A stretch of 64,000 nucleotides of DNA from positions 248,001-312,000 of the forward strand of contig JACDDU010000001.1 of the NCBI GenBank assembly GCA_013816845.1. The letters run 5' to 3'. The stretch's first letter is position 1. The number at the start of each line of letters is the position of its first letter. The notes under the pieces are model-generated. The model saw only the letters and a list, made by a program, of their open reading frames with translations, did no database searches and had not been told where the DNA came from. Made by a program: the position numbers and the translations under genes. This document shows positions 1 to 8,545 of this stretch, one piece after another. The DNA comes from Gammaproteobacteria bacterium. GTDB lineage: Bacteria > Pseudomonadota > Gammaproteobacteria > DSM-16500.

Positions 1-1
1 T

Positions 2-295
2 ATCGCCGCGCAAGAAGGATATGCGGAAATTGTTAAGCTGTTATTAGATCACGGTGCGGATAAAAACTTGCAATTTTCTTCATCTGTTGTTGAGATTCGA
101 AAGTTTGCTAAAGAATATCATTGCATTTCGGGTATAGAAAACTTAATTCTTGCAAAGAAAGCTACTGAAACCATCAATCTTACTGCGGCTGAAGTTGCGC
201 AGGCCAGAGGATTTGATGAGATTGGTGCAATCATCGAAAATCATGAAGCTAAGAATATGGCTAGTCTTACCGCTAAAAATCATTTAAAACTCTGA
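2..295 (+). CDS. Ankyrin-repeat protein, C-terminal end (gene enters from the left edge)
   Basis: The reading frame is open from base 2 and ends with TGA at 293-295, so only about 97 C-terminal residues are visible. The first residues fit the second half of an ankyrin repeat: the A-A-Q-E-G-Y-A-E-I-V-K-L-L-L core followed by D-H-G-A-D-K-N. The tail after it has no ankyrin signature. Ankyrin proteins of this kind in Legionellales are often host-directed type IV effectors, but nothing here tests that. The true start lies outside the window; an internal ATG at 68 falls after the repeat and is unlikely to be the start. Confidence 0.75.
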   Translation: MAAQEGYAEIVKLLLDHGADKNLQFSSSVVEIRKFAKEYHCISGIENLILAKKATETINLTAAEVAQARGFDEIGAIIENHEAKNMASLTAKNHLKL

Positions 296-322
296 CAATA
301 TTTATCTCTAAAATATTAAGTT

Positions 323-841
323 ATGATGAATAACTTATCTGTACAAACATTCCCCCTTACGACTCAAAGAAATAACTAAAGCAGCTGATCTCTATAATCA
401 ATCACTTAAAAGTACCAAATTAGCAAAGCTTGCCAGGCAGGACTCGACTTCTTAGCAATACTAACAAATAACCCCTTTTACGATTTTATGAGTAAAGATT
501 TTTTGTCTCCTGTTAATGGTGTTGTGCAATCGGAAGGTTCACTTTTTGAATATTTATGCAGATATAATCCCAAAGTTGGGGTATACGCTTGAACGAATGC
601 AAAGTTCTCTAATCTTCTCCATGAGAATGATGTTTATCTATTGCTCGGTCAAAGTGAAGCGCATGCGAAAATAAATGCTATTGTTAAAGGAAGATTGGGT
701 TCATCGTTACCCGTTGATCGTAAGAAACCCAAGACAATGGCAACACTTGGAACGTTGTTAAAAATACTTATCCTGATTGGAGTAACGGTATGGTCTGTTA
801 TATATCTAATAAAAAATAATGACTTAAAAGAAGGAAGTTAA
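323..841 (+). pseudogene. Decayed gene for a protein with a C-terminal membrane segment
   Basis: No single frame is open, but consecutive pieces read as one protein. An ATG at 323 starts a short frame that shifts near a run of five C's (about 350). The next piece includes KEITKAADLYNQSLKSTKLA and shifts again near 430-440. The following piece (LDFLAILTNNPFYDFMS) continues in the frame of the last ORF and is cut by one TGA at 590-592. The final part (from 641) ends with one hydrophobic helix, LLKILILIGVTVWSVIYLI, and a charged tail. I do not recognise the family. Two frameshifts and a stop point to an inactive gene. The last 66 codons could only be expressed by reinitiation. Confidence 0.5.
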
Positions 842-914
842 AATAGTAAATGTAGTCGAGGTATAGCGTAAGTGAAACCCAGGATCAACCCAACTTATAA
901 AATTTAACTTCACG

Positions 915-1045
915 CAATGAGGTGGTTGGTCTTATTTTGAGATATGCGCACTTGATTTGCGATCATTTGAAAGGTGCTGCGGAAAGAGTCAACGTTACAA
1001 TTTTACCCACACTCGCTCCGAACTTAAATTTGCACTGCCTCTAAA
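915..1045 (+). pseudogene. Tyrosine integrase, C-terminal remnant
   Basis: The stretch encodes pieces matching the end of the intact integrase at 28086-29111. GGWSYFE corresponds to its GGWANFE, and LRYAHLICDHLKGAAERVNV to its LRYAHLSSDHLKEAAEHTNG. The pieces lie in different frames, and a few codons around the M-V of the intact protein are missing. The tail (RVNVTILPT) resembles the end of the other remnant at 22750-23450 more than the intact enzyme. It stops a few bases before the 3' end of a tRNA-Arg gene, where a tRNA-targeting integrase gene is expected. It is read as the scar of an old island to the left. Confidence 0.65.
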
Positions 1046-1061
1046 CACTTGATTTGATTAA

Positions 1062-1135
1062 CGCGCCCGGAGAGATTCGAACTCCCGACCCTCTGGTTCG
1101 AAGCCAGATACTCTATCCAACTGAGCTACGGGCGC
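1062..1135 (-). tRNA. tRNA-Arg(UCG)
   Basis: The reverse strand folds as a 74-nt cloverleaf: acceptor GCGCCCG/CGGGCGC, D-arm GCTC...GAGT, anticodon stem TCTGG/CCAGA with loop CTTCGAA, T-arm GGGAG-TTCGAAT-CTCTC, discriminator G. Anticodon TCG reads Arg CGA (and CGG by wobble). CCA is not encoded. It differs from the tRNA-Arg(ACG) at 29138-29211 at only two positions: anticodon base 34, and base 43 of the anticodon stem, which makes a proper pair here. The 3' end abuts an integrase remnant, so this gene too has served as an insertion site. Confidence 0.93.
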
Positions 1136-1507
1136 ATGAATTGTCGCAATTAAAGCAAGGAAGGGAAGAAATTTCAATAGTTTTCGATAGATATTGAGAT
1201 TTAAAAAAGCACTTCATGCTTATTCAGTACCTCTCAAGATGCTAAGGGTTAAATGAGACTCAATACCTAAGATTAACAAAGTGTAATCAAGGCTAGTCTG
1301 TTAAGTTTATTTGCTCCTAACAGGTCGCATGCACGCTTTTTCTCCAAATGGGTTATAAGGTAATTGATATTGATTTACTCATATCTCTAACCGTTACATT
1401 TTTCACTTTTTCTTTGCTGCATGAAAAGGCATTAACAATACGTGATAAAAAAATTAAATAGGATAGGGGGCAATGCGGATTTAGCCTGATCAACAACTGC
1501 AACGACC
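1136..1507. other. Intergenic, no gene seen
   Basis: This is AT-rich sequence upstream of the tRNA-Arg gene and downstream of the leftward gene at 1508. A 9-bp perfect inverted repeat, CAACTGCAA (1494-1502) and TTGCAGTTG (1519-1527), spans the end of that gene and could terminate its transcript, although the T-tract is weak and distant. A 78-codon reverse frame from 1589 overlaps the real gene and shows no family resemblance. Confidence 0.4.
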
Positions 1508-2461
1508 TCATAGGGTGATTGCAGTTGCTTTGGAAGGCGTGCACGCTGCGGTGATCTGGGCATAAGTGGCTTTGATCGAAGCTAAGCAATCATCAAATCG
1601 GGAGCTAGCGTGTGTACGTTCATGTTTAAAGAAATCTTCAATTTCAATGAATAATTCTTTGTTATCAAAATTGAGCATAAAGGTTTTGAATCGTTCAGAC
1701 TGCATAAAATCTTGACGGAGCGTTTTTGTATTCATTAATATGACGCGTGAAAGTTCTGCCGCAATTTTTGGATCAATGACATGACGTTCGAGGATAGTTT
1801 TTATAACATTATCATCATTTAACATGATTATTTTAAGAGCGGCTTTATAAAATCTTTGAATAACGTTGTCATCTTTTGTGTCGTGGATTAATGATTCATT
1901 TTTACTCAAATTTCCAATAAATGCTGTACCATAGAAAAATGAAAGGTTGTAATCAATCCTAGATATTTCATCATTTCTATTAAAACCTACGTTACCCGGA
2001 TTATCTACACCATCAACCTCATTTAAAACTGCTTCAGCCATTTCCACTTCGCAGTATCCGTTGCGGGGCGTTAAAGCAAAATTTCTTAATCCTGGCTTAT
2101 TGGTGATATCAAGGATACTTTCGAATCCTGCAGGATTATGTTGCGATATAATTCCAACTATATTTCCGTACTTCGATACAGCTTGGGCTTTAGCAGCACG
2201 CTCTTTTCCTAATATAAAACGATAAAAATCACTTGCGCATGCCTCATATTCATAAGGCGGTGTTGAACGTTTATAACGCTTAAAGTACCATTTTGAGTCA
2301 GGCTTATTAACTTTAGAAAATAAAGTTACCTTGTTACTGTGGAAACATTTTTTATCGTTACTTTGCTGCTTAATAAATTTTTTCTTCTCGAGCCATTTCG
2401 GCGCTGATGCACGATTGTTAGCTTCATCACGGAAAGTCATGGGTTGTCGTATGGTAGTCAT
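1508..2461 (-). CDS. Hypothetical protein, effector-like
   Basis: A 317-residue soluble protein with no signal peptide or membrane helix. ATG at 2461 has a modest AGG eight bases upstream; an in-frame ATG at 2440 is possible. The N-terminal 80 residues are basic and lysine-rich. A central stretch (SDFYRFILGKERAAKAQAVS, then NIVGIISQ and GFESILDI) recalls, from memory, the Y-R-x-L-x-x-x-x-A-x-K-x-x-V layout shared by several large Legionella and Coxiella effectors with kinase-like folds. That is resemblance only and no catalytic residues can be assigned. The neighbourhood of tRNA and integrase remnant, and the lack of operon partners, suggest accessory DNA. Function unknown. Confidence 0.7.
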   Translation of the reverse strand: MTTIRQPMTFRDEANNRASAPKWLEKKKFIKQQSNDKKCFHSNKVTLFSKVNKPDSKWYFKRYKRSTPPYEYEACASDFYRFILGKERAAKAQAVSKYGNIVGIISQHNPAGFESILDITNKPGLRNFALTPRNGYCEVEMAEAVLNEVDGVDNPGNVGFNRNDEISRIDYNLSFFYGTAFIGNLSKNESLIHDTKDDNVIQRFYKAALKIIMLNDDNVIKTILERHVIDPKIAAELSRVILMNTKTLRQDFMQSERFKTFMLNFDNKELFIEIEDFFKHERTHASSRFDDCLASIKATYAQITAACTPSKATAITL

Positions 2462-2952
2462 GAGTCGAACCTTGGATTTTAAAGGGAATTTTAGTGTGTT
2501 TACGCTTTGTTTTTTAACGGATTATGCGCTTTAATGTATATTTTTAAATTTAATCATCAAAAGTAGTTTGATAATTGATCATATGATAATATAATTATTT
2601 AATTCTGTCGAGATCATAACGTTAGCGTTTGGATAGCGAGAACTTGGCAGTGCAGCATTATTTTGCATAAGTAAGGGGACGAACCGGAAATCACGTTAAG
2701 TTAGTTAGCCATGTCTGCTTCTCTCTAAAATATGCTTATTTTTTAAAGAAGCAAATAATAAGCATTGACCTGTACATGCAAGTACAAATTTCTACGTTAC
2801 AACTAAGCTTAACAAACGTATTTACGGATAAATTTTGCAGAGGTATAAAGCGTTTATTCGCAAGTGTTTATTTAAAAAATTGATTTTAAATTATTCGGCT
2901 CATTGGCTAAAGCTTTAAAAAATCTTAATCATATTAAATTGGGTAGGATGAT
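2462..2952. other. Intergenic, no gene seen
   Basis: About 490 bp of AT-rich DNA between divergent genes. It must hold the promoters for the hypothetical protein (leftward) and the M15 peptidase (rightward). A short frame at 2331-2534 mostly overlaps the leftward gene on the opposite strand and is not credible. No repeat or structured RNA is evident. Confidence 0.4.
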
Positions 2953-3780
2953 ATGAAATTTATTTCTCTCCTTTTATTATTATGCAGTGTGAGCTTCGCT
3001 AATTATAATAAAAAAAGCGACGATATTTTAAACCTGCAACGGGTTTACTCTACTTATATTCAAGCGATAGATGCAGAAAATATCTTGTGGCGTGATGGCA
3101 CCAAAATGCCGATTGGAGATTCTCAACCTAATAAATCTTCCGCAGAAAAATTAGATCATCCGAGTCTTTTGGATCAAGTCCATGATGTTCATTATGAAGC
3201 TGGTAAGCCAAATGACCATGCAACATTTAATCCGCAAGATGATCCTGGTCGCATTCGCTATGAACCATTCTTTCGGAAAATGTATGGTAGGACGGAACAA
3301 GAAGCAAAAAATAAATTAGTGCAAATTTATTGGATGCCTAAAGTGTTTGGCTTACGTTACCCCTTACTTGTGACGACGATAAATGGCGTTAATCAAAAAT
3401 TCATCTGCATTTCTAAAGCCTTAGAAGCGCTTGTTCAAACCCATCCCAACTATCGGAAATATTTAGCTAATCCCGGCGGAACTTTTAAATGGCGAACGAT
3501 TGCAAATTCATCTCGCTTAAGCCCACACAGTTTTGGTATGACCATTGATATTAATGCGACGCTTGCCAATTATTGGCAGTGGGATTTAAAGAAAGAAGGG
3601 AAGGTTGTCTCTGAAGCTGCTGATTTAATTTACCGTAATAATATACCCTGGGAAATTGTCACTGTATTTGAAAAGTATGGTTTTATTTGGGGCGGTAAAT
3701 GGCACCACTATGACACGATGCATTTTGAATATCGTCCAGAATTATTTCGAACATCAAGCTCACCGAATATGGTTAAATAA
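2953..3780 (+). CDS. M15-family peptidase (D-Ala-D-Ala or L-Ala-D-Glu carboxypeptidase-like), secreted
   Basis: 275 residues. Residues 1-16 form a signal peptide (MKFISLLLLLCSVSFA), so the enzyme should act in the periplasm on cell-wall peptides. The zinc site of M15 peptidases is visible: H192 and D199 in SPHSFGMTIDIN, then a C-terminal WGGKW...H-Y-D-T-M-H257-F-E in which H257 is the third ligand. This follows the S-x-H...D...M-H-F-E layout of the VanY/LdcB/M15_4 group. The start has a GGATGAT sequence just upstream. The gene stands alone. The region between residues 40 and 110 is longer than the minimal domain and unassigned. Substrate (DD- or LD-bond) cannot be told from sequence. Confidence 0.85.
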   Translation: MKFISLLLLLCSVSFANYNKKSDDILNLQRVYSTYIQAIDAENILWRDGTKMPIGDSQPNKSSAEKLDHPSLLDQVHDVHYEAGKPNDHATFNPQDDPGRIRYEPFFRKMYGRTEQEAKNKLVQIYWMPKVFGLRYPLLVTTINGVNQKFICISKALEALVQTHPNYRKYLANPGGTFKWRTIANSSRLSPHSFGMTIDINATLANYWQWDLKKEGKVVSEAADLIYRNNIPWEIVTVFEKYGFIWGGKWHHYDTMHFEYRPELFRTSSSPNMVK

Positions 3781-3955
3781 ATTTTTGTCTAACTCGTATT
3801 GATAATGTTTTTTAAACAAAACTGTATAGTCTATAGATGCATTCTGTTAGACATATTCCAGTTATTCTTTTAATATTAAGCCCATCTTATTTTAAGGTAG
3901 ATAGGATTTTAGCAATACATTGCTAAATTAAATTCAAAATTAACTGAGTAATTTT

Positions 3956-4738
3956 ATGCCATTTAACAAATTGAATGCAAAAGTACAAAACGCAAATTAT
4001 TACAAAGATAAAATCTTTTACGATTATCTTGGCGAACGGTTGGCAGAAGAATCAAATTTCAAGTCAATTTTAAATATTGTACAAGATGCAGCTTTACGTT
4101 TTGAAATAAATAGGGATCCTGATGTTTTTCTTAATTTCCGTGCAAACCAAGCTATTATTAAAGGTCTTGCTTATTTAAATATGAATCGTGAACTCGAAAA
4201 TCTCGTAAGAATGGATGCTTTTTGGCAGCGTATTGGAGGTGCAGCAAGTGCTGTGTGGGGTCATATGGCCGCAGGTCATTTGCTTTATAAAGATAGTGTG
4301 TTAAAAACGCTTGCTGATTTTGATAATGATCAGTTTCGTAAGGTTGTTGCAAAATCTATTATTAACATTAGAAAACAGAGTAACCAGAGTGAAGTTACAC
4401 TTCGGATCGCTCCGACTAACTCACATTTGTTGCAACAAGCTAATGAAATTCACCATATCATGGTTGCCTATAATCGTACTTTTAATGACAGTAAGGATGC
4501 AGGAAAAATAGCTTATAAACTCAAGGAATTTACAAGGACCAGTGGTGTTTTTCATACTGAGTTACATCAAGATAAAAGAGGGGAGGCTTTAGCCACTCAA
4601 TGTAGCGCTGCTAATTCAAAAGAAGCATTGCAGCAAGTCTTAGCAAATGAGAGAAACCGATTCTTTGCTTCACCAAAAAATAAAGATAAGAAGTATGTTG
4701 CTGTGCTCGAGAAGCAATTAATAAAATTAAGTCGTTAA
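3956..4738 (+). CDS. Hypothetical protein, probably helical
   Basis: 260 residues, no signal peptide, no membrane helix, mostly predicted alpha-helix with many charged residues. I recognise no family. The first third (NYYKDKIFYDYLGERLAEES) and the lysine-rich end (NKDKKYVAVLEKQLIKLSR) show no catalytic motif. A single TTAATATT occurs upstream at 3870-3877, the core of the PmrA box of Legionella and Coxiella, but there is no second copy at the proper spacing. The gene sits 71 bp before the next, similarly orphan gene at 4810 and could share its transcript. An effector role is possible from context only. Confidence 0.7.
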   Translation: MPFNKLNAKVQNANYYKDKIFYDYLGERLAEESNFKSILNIVQDAALRFEINRDPDVFLNFRANQAIIKGLAYLNMNRELENLVRMDAFWQRIGGAASAVWGHMAAGHLLYKDSVLKTLADFDNDQFRKVVAKSIINIRKQSNQSEVTLRIAPTNSHLLQQANEIHHIMVAYNRTFNDSKDAGKIAYKLKEFTRTSGVFHTELHQDKRGEALATQCSAANSKEALQQVLANERNRFFASPKNKDKKYVAVLEKQLIKLSR

Positions 4739-4809
4739 TTCAGTAATAATTTTGAGTCCTGCACATTAAAACTCAATTAAGCACTGCTTTATGAACAAGG
4801 AGTAGGTGA

Positions 4810-5196
4810 GTGTTAAGAATGTTTACCCGAGATTTAGAAAAAAATATCGTTATGGCTTTACAGGCTTTAAAAAAAATTGAAATGGAACATCTTAAACCAG
4901 AGAAAGAAGCAAGCTGCATGGATACAACGGTTTTAAAAAATATTGACGCAATTCGAAAAAGCCTCTTGAATCCCAATGCATCTCATAATTTTTCCCTTTT
5001 CTATCATGCGGCCCTGATCGATAAAGACCCCGGTGCTCCAATTTTTGCGGCACTCCATCATAAACAACCCTTAACCTATTCTTGTGAAGAGTTAGCAAGT
5101 ATTAAAAACATTAATCCCTCAGCTGCAAAATTGATGGAATATGCAAAATTTCCTGATTTAGCACATTCACCAAGAAAAAATTTTAAAGGGTTTTAG
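4810..5196 (+). CDS. Small hypothetical protein
   Basis: 128 residues starting with GTG at 4810, chosen because AAGGAG (4797-4802) lies seven bases before it. An ATG three codons in (4819) is further from that site. The Shine-Dalgarno stretch reads ACAAGGAG, which contains the ANGGA core bound by CsrA, and CsrA is encoded in this window. Translational control by CsrA is therefore possible but unproven. The protein is soluble and helical, with a proline-containing centre, and matches no family I know. A strong bidirectional terminator hairpin follows immediately. Confidence 0.65.
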   Translation: MLRMFTRDLEKNIVMALQALKKIEMEHLKPEKEASCMDTTVLKNIDAIRKSLLNPNASHNFSLFYHAALIDKDPGAPIFAALHHKQPLTYSCEELASIKNINPSAAKLMEYAKFPDLAHSPRKNFKGF

Positions 5197-5208
5197 AAAG
5201 ATTTAATG

Positions 5209-5250
5209 CAAAACAATAGGGTGGCATCTGTCGATGTCCCTATTGTTTTG
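5209..5250. terminator. Bidirectional intrinsic terminator
   Basis: A perfect 13-bp inverted repeat, CAAAACAATAGGG and CCCTATTGTTTTG, encloses a 16-nt loop that itself contains CATC/GATG. The outer part of the stem supplies T-rich tracts on both strands. It sits exactly between the convergent genes ending at 5196 and 5260. Confidence 0.85.
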
Positions 5251-5259
5251 TGAGATAGA

Positions 5260-5556
5260 TTATTCTGAATAGCAATAAATGTCTGAACCACCAGAAATAC
5301 CGGCTTTAAAAATAAGTGCATCAATGCCAATTTCTCTTTTTTCTCTAAAGCAACGATAGCCTTGGTAAGAGTAATAATAATTGGGTGAGTCCGTTGGTTC
5401 AGTGCCCACTAAGGTATAAGTTTTATTAACGGAATCGACTTGTACAGGAACACTTTTCCAATTGGACGTATCTCGAATAATGACGCTTTCTGCAGAGACT
5501 GTGTTTAATAAAAATGATGAGCTAATTACGATTACAGAAGCCAATAGTTTCTTCAT
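5260..5556 (-). CDS. Small secreted protein, unknown function
   Basis: 98 residues when started at the ATG at 5556, which follows GGAGG by nine bases. A further upstream in-frame start (5592) would only lengthen the protein before a clear signal peptide. Residues 1-23 are a typical Sec signal (MKKLLASVIVISSSFLLNTVSA with cleavage after SAE or A-E). The mature part of about 75 residues contains two cysteines (YRCF and IYCYSE) that could form a disulphide. I do not recognise the family. Periplasmic or secreted location is inferred from the signal peptide. Confidence 0.75.
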   Translation of the reverse strand: MKKLLASVIVISSSFLLNTVSAESVIIRDTSNWKSVPVQVDSVNKTYTLVGTEPTDSPNYYYSYQGYRCFREKREIGIDALIFKAGISGGSDIYCYSE

Positions 5557-5836
5557 TAGTATTTTCCTCCATGTTAAATATAATGAACTCAAAGTATGCG
5601 TCGCGCATCTTCAACTAGTTTATACCAAAAGAATACTTTGAAGATTAAATAGCCTTCGGGTTAAGTATTTGAAACATTAGAGATTTGAAAAATATAATCA
5701 AGAACTGAATGTGTATAAATTTGAATCAAAGATTCTTAGCGTAAAAAAAATACTAAGTTAGCCCCTAGACATATTTATTTTACTGCTTTATGCTTGCGCA
5801 CCTAGATTAAATTTCGCTCAAATAAGAGGTATTCTA

Positions 5837-6274
5837 ATGCCCGCTCATTCTAGCCAACACTACTTTTCATTGTTACTTGATCAATTAGATGCGATTAATA
5901 AAAAAATACATGACGAACAACAACCTACCTGTAATTTTTTTAGTTATGCTGACCATGCTACGATTTCTCGCTGTATCCGCCAATTTTATAATGCTTACGC
6001 GAATTACAACATTCAAAAAATGACAAAGTTGATTACTGAAATCGCTCATCATTTAAATAAAAAAAATAAATACAATTATGAAGCGCTATCACTGGTCCGG
6101 TTTGCTTTGCTAAGCCCGCTTGCCGCAGAGCAATATAAACCTTATTTTTTTAGCCATCCTAAATCGTGTGGAGAAAAGATAAAAGCCTGCGAGAAGAAAT
6201 TATTGAAAGGTTATACAGAAAATAGTTTAACTATTCCGTATACAACTTTGCACAGAAATGGGCATTTAAGATAG
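5837..6274 (+). CDS. Small hypothetical protein
   Basis: 145 residues, ATG at 5837 preceded by AGAGG at a seven-base spacing. Soluble, helical, rich in Tyr, His and Asn, with four scattered cysteines and no signal peptide. I recognise no domain. It has its own upstream region (5557-5836) and a long empty region after it, so it is monocistronic. Probably accessory and lineage-specific. Confidence 0.6.
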   Translation: MPAHSSQHYFSLLLDQLDAINKKIHDEQQPTCNFFSYADHATISRCIRQFYNAYANYNIQKMTKLITEIAHHLNKKNKYNYEALSLVRFALLSPLAAEQYKPYFFSHPKSCGEKIKACEKKLLKGYTENSLTIPYTTLHRNGHLR

Positions 6275-6853
6275 TAAGGGATGTTGTTAATAGATTGTTT
6301 GGATTAAAATAGAGCTGAAGTGTTTGTTATTACCATGTGTAGGCTCGAACCATTTATTGTGCTCATAAAACAATAAAGATAAGGTGGCTTCACAAGTTTT
6401 ATCGATTAATTTAGCTAATTATTAATCTTCTAATTAGACCCGGTAAATAATCAATTTAATAAATAGATTCTTATGAATAAATAAATACCTAATAAAAGTT
6501 AAACTAATAAAAGTTAAAATAGAGTAAGTATGAAAAGCAACAAAGGTTCATCTTAAATTAAAGTTAAGTAAAGATTTGCATATAGCAGCAATGACTTAGC
6601 CTTTATAAGCATTTTTCTTAATTTTTCAACGATAACGATCTGTAGACGTGTTCGGATTGTTACTTATGTCAAATTTAGCGGGCAATTTGAGCTGCTTATC
6701 TTAATACATACAATAGGTTAAGCTAAGAGTAACTTCGCGCTTTAAATTCTCGTCGGATAATCCATCTTTTTTCCTAATGTGTCTCTTTCATACTATATTA
6801 AGACTGGGCAGTTATAATACAGGTATATTCTTTACAGATATACAGGAATTGAA
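6275..6853. other. Long intergenic region with a 15-bp tandem repeat
   Basis: 579 bp without a credible gene. CTAATAAAAGTTAAA occurs twice in tandem at 6489-6503 and 6504-6518. A TATAAT near 6811-6816 is the likely -10 for the gene at 6854. On the opposite strand CTTAATATA (6793-6801) resembles one half of a PmrA box, but it is in inverted orientation and single. Confidence 0.45.
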
Positions 6854-7669
6854 ATGCCAAATTCAAAGTCAAATTTACAAAATTTCCAAAACGCACTTGC
6901 ATCAGACCCATTTGATAACGATACAGTTAGAAAAATAATCGTAGATGTAGTTTTAGAAGAACAACAATTGCTTAGGAAAAAAAATTCTGCTGATACTACC
7001 CACGCTAAAGCGTTAAGAAAAGGGTTAGTTGATCTTATTTTTGTAAACCAAAAAATTGAACCGATATTTTTGCTAGCTCAGCTTTCTATAAAGAGCTTGC
7101 CAATTGCTTTTGATGAACAAAACTTGAAAGGGAATGCTTTATTAACTCAAAAAATAAAGAAAATAGCTCATTCACTCAGTGCCGATATTAGTGAATTACA
7201 AACAAATGCAACCGAGGCATTAACTCAATTTAAAACTAAATATAATGATAATTCCTCAACAATTATGGATAGAAAACAGCAAATTAGTCACATTATCGAT
7301 GTGTTAGTAGCAACTGAATTGACTACAAGATATATAGCTGATCCTGACGCGAATAAAAAACCCTATGAACAATTTACCCAATATATGGAAAAACATGGTG
7401 CAGAGCCTTGCCGGAAAATTGGGTATAAGCTAAAAGCCATTGGATTTGGACTGGGGGCATTAGTGCTTGTAGGCGCAGTCGTAACACTTGGGATCGCAAC
7501 CTTTGGGGTCGCTCCCTTAGTCTTATTAGGAGTCGGGGCTGGTTTGGCTGCATTAGGGGTGGTGGCCAGTGCATCTGGTAGCGCAGGAAAATTCTTTGAA
7601 CACAAAGCTAACCTTAAAGAATCTAGTGACGTTGCCGATCCTATGAAGAGCATTTTAAAATCCAAGTAA
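6854..7669 (+). CDS. Hypothetical protein with C-terminal glycine/alanine-rich hydrophobic hairpin
   Basis: 271 residues, ATG at 6854 with AGGA six bases upstream. The first 190 residues are soluble and probably helical or coiled. Residues about 195-245 form two adjacent hydrophobic segments rich in Gly, Ala and Val (IGFGLGALVLVGAVVTLG, then VAPLVLLGVGAGLAALGV), which looks like a membrane-inserting hairpin. A short basic/acidic tail ends in KSILKSK. This layout, soluble body plus late hairpin, is common in Legionella and Coxiella effectors that insert into host membranes, but no family can be named. A terminator hairpin follows at 7725. Confidence 0.7.
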   Translation: MPNSKSNLQNFQNALASDPFDNDTVRKIIVDVVLEEQQLLRKKNSADTTHAKALRKGLVDLIFVNQKIEPIFLLAQLSIKSLPIAFDEQNLKGNALLTQKIKKIAHSLSADISELQTNATEALTQFKTKYNDNSSTIMDRKQQISHIIDVLVATELTTRYIADPDANKKPYEQFTQYMEKHGAEPCRKIGYKLKAIGFGLGALVLVGAVVTLGIATFGVAPLVLLGVGAGLAALGVVASASGSAGKFFEHKANLKESSDVADPMKSILKSK

Positions 7670-7724
7670 ACGGCATTATCGTTCGATAATCTAATAATAT
7701 GTAATCGAGACTTAAACTTAAGCA

Positions 7725-7747
7725 AGCCTGGGCACGTAACCCAGGCT
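7725..7747. terminator. Intrinsic terminator between convergent genes
   Basis: AGCCTGGG (7725-7732) and CCCAGGCT (7740-7747) form a perfect 8-bp GC-rich stem with a 7-nt loop, followed by a pyrimidine-rich stretch. It lies between the rightward gene ending at 7669 and the leftward gene ending at 7805. Confidence 0.75.
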
Positions 7748-7804
7748 CGCTTCTATTAAACTCAAATATCTCTTTTAACCGAAATATCATGTAATTTTTT
7801 TTCA

Positions 7805-8545
7805 TTAAAAATCACATGACTTGTGTATTTTGAATTCTTCTTCGACTAATGCATTTGCAACTTGATTAAGTTTTTCTTGTGGATGGCTAAACAAACCTAA
7901 ATTATCTGAAAGAAGAATAGAGACATTCAATTCAGTTTGAAAAATATTAATATTTTTTTGTGTAGGAAGATGAAGTAATTCATTTTCTAGCATTAACATT
8001 TTAATTAGTATAACTATATCAGTTAATGTGATTGCTTGATTTTTTAATTCTCTAACTTCATTAACTAAAATTAGTGCTTTACAAGTAATTGTACTATCAG
8101 TGTCAAGATTTTTTATTTCTTTGTCTAATTGATTAAGTATGCTTAAATACATTTCCTCAATATCAGTTTTTAATGGTGTTAGCATTGCTGGTGCGTGTAA
8201 CATACATTCATAAAGTATGCCAAAGTGGTCAAATTTATCATTCTCAATTTGCGATGCATAGGCTTTGTGTATGATTTCTTCACTGTTGGTACTTTTTAAT
8301 AGGTCTGCAATTAAGCTAAGATTTTCAGGACAATAACGGACAATCTGCCATAACCCTGTATTTCCTTCTTTATTTCTAACCGTTAGGGCTTCAATCATTT
8401 TTCGTGCGGCATTCGCATCTAGTTGTACTAATGAAACGGCTTTTTTAAAAGCTTCAGGTGCACTTTCCAATGAGGTTTCGTGTAATGATAAAAAATCCGC
8501 TAATTTTTGACAGAGAAAAAATTGGTTCATGTATTTCTTAAGCAT
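7805..8545 (-). CDS. Hypothetical helical protein
   Basis: 246 residues, no signal peptide and no membrane helix. Leu, Glu and Asn are abundant and the pattern suggests an all-helical repeat protein. Residues 45-100 (ARKMIEALTVRNKEGNTGLW, then YCPENLSLIADLL) faintly resemble a degenerate ankyrin or similar helical pair, but I would not assign it. ATG at 8545 is used; ATG at 8530 is equally possible because neither has a clear ribosome binding site. Isolated, with its own upstream region. Confidence 0.6.
   Translation of the reverse strand: MLKKYMNQFFLCQKLADFLSLHETSLESAPEAFKKAVSLVQLDANAARKMIEALTVRNKEGNTGLWQIVRYCPENLSLIADLLKSTNSEEIIHKAYASQIENDKFDHFGILYECMLHAPAMLTPLKTDIEEMYLSILNQLDKEIKNLDTDSTITCKALILVNEVRELKNQAITLTDIVILIKMLMLENELLHLPTQKNINIFQTELNVSILLSDNLGLFSHPQEKLNQVANALVEEEFKIHKSCDF

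Noticed and set aside
1353-1589. 78-codon reverse ORF
   Set aside because: It overlaps the end of the better-supported gene at 1508-2461 in a different frame and has no ribosome binding site.
3869-3877. Single TTAATATT before the gene at 3956 as a PmrA box
   Set aside because: There is no second repeat at an 11-bp period and no good -10 at the proper distance, so chance in AT-rich DNA is likely.
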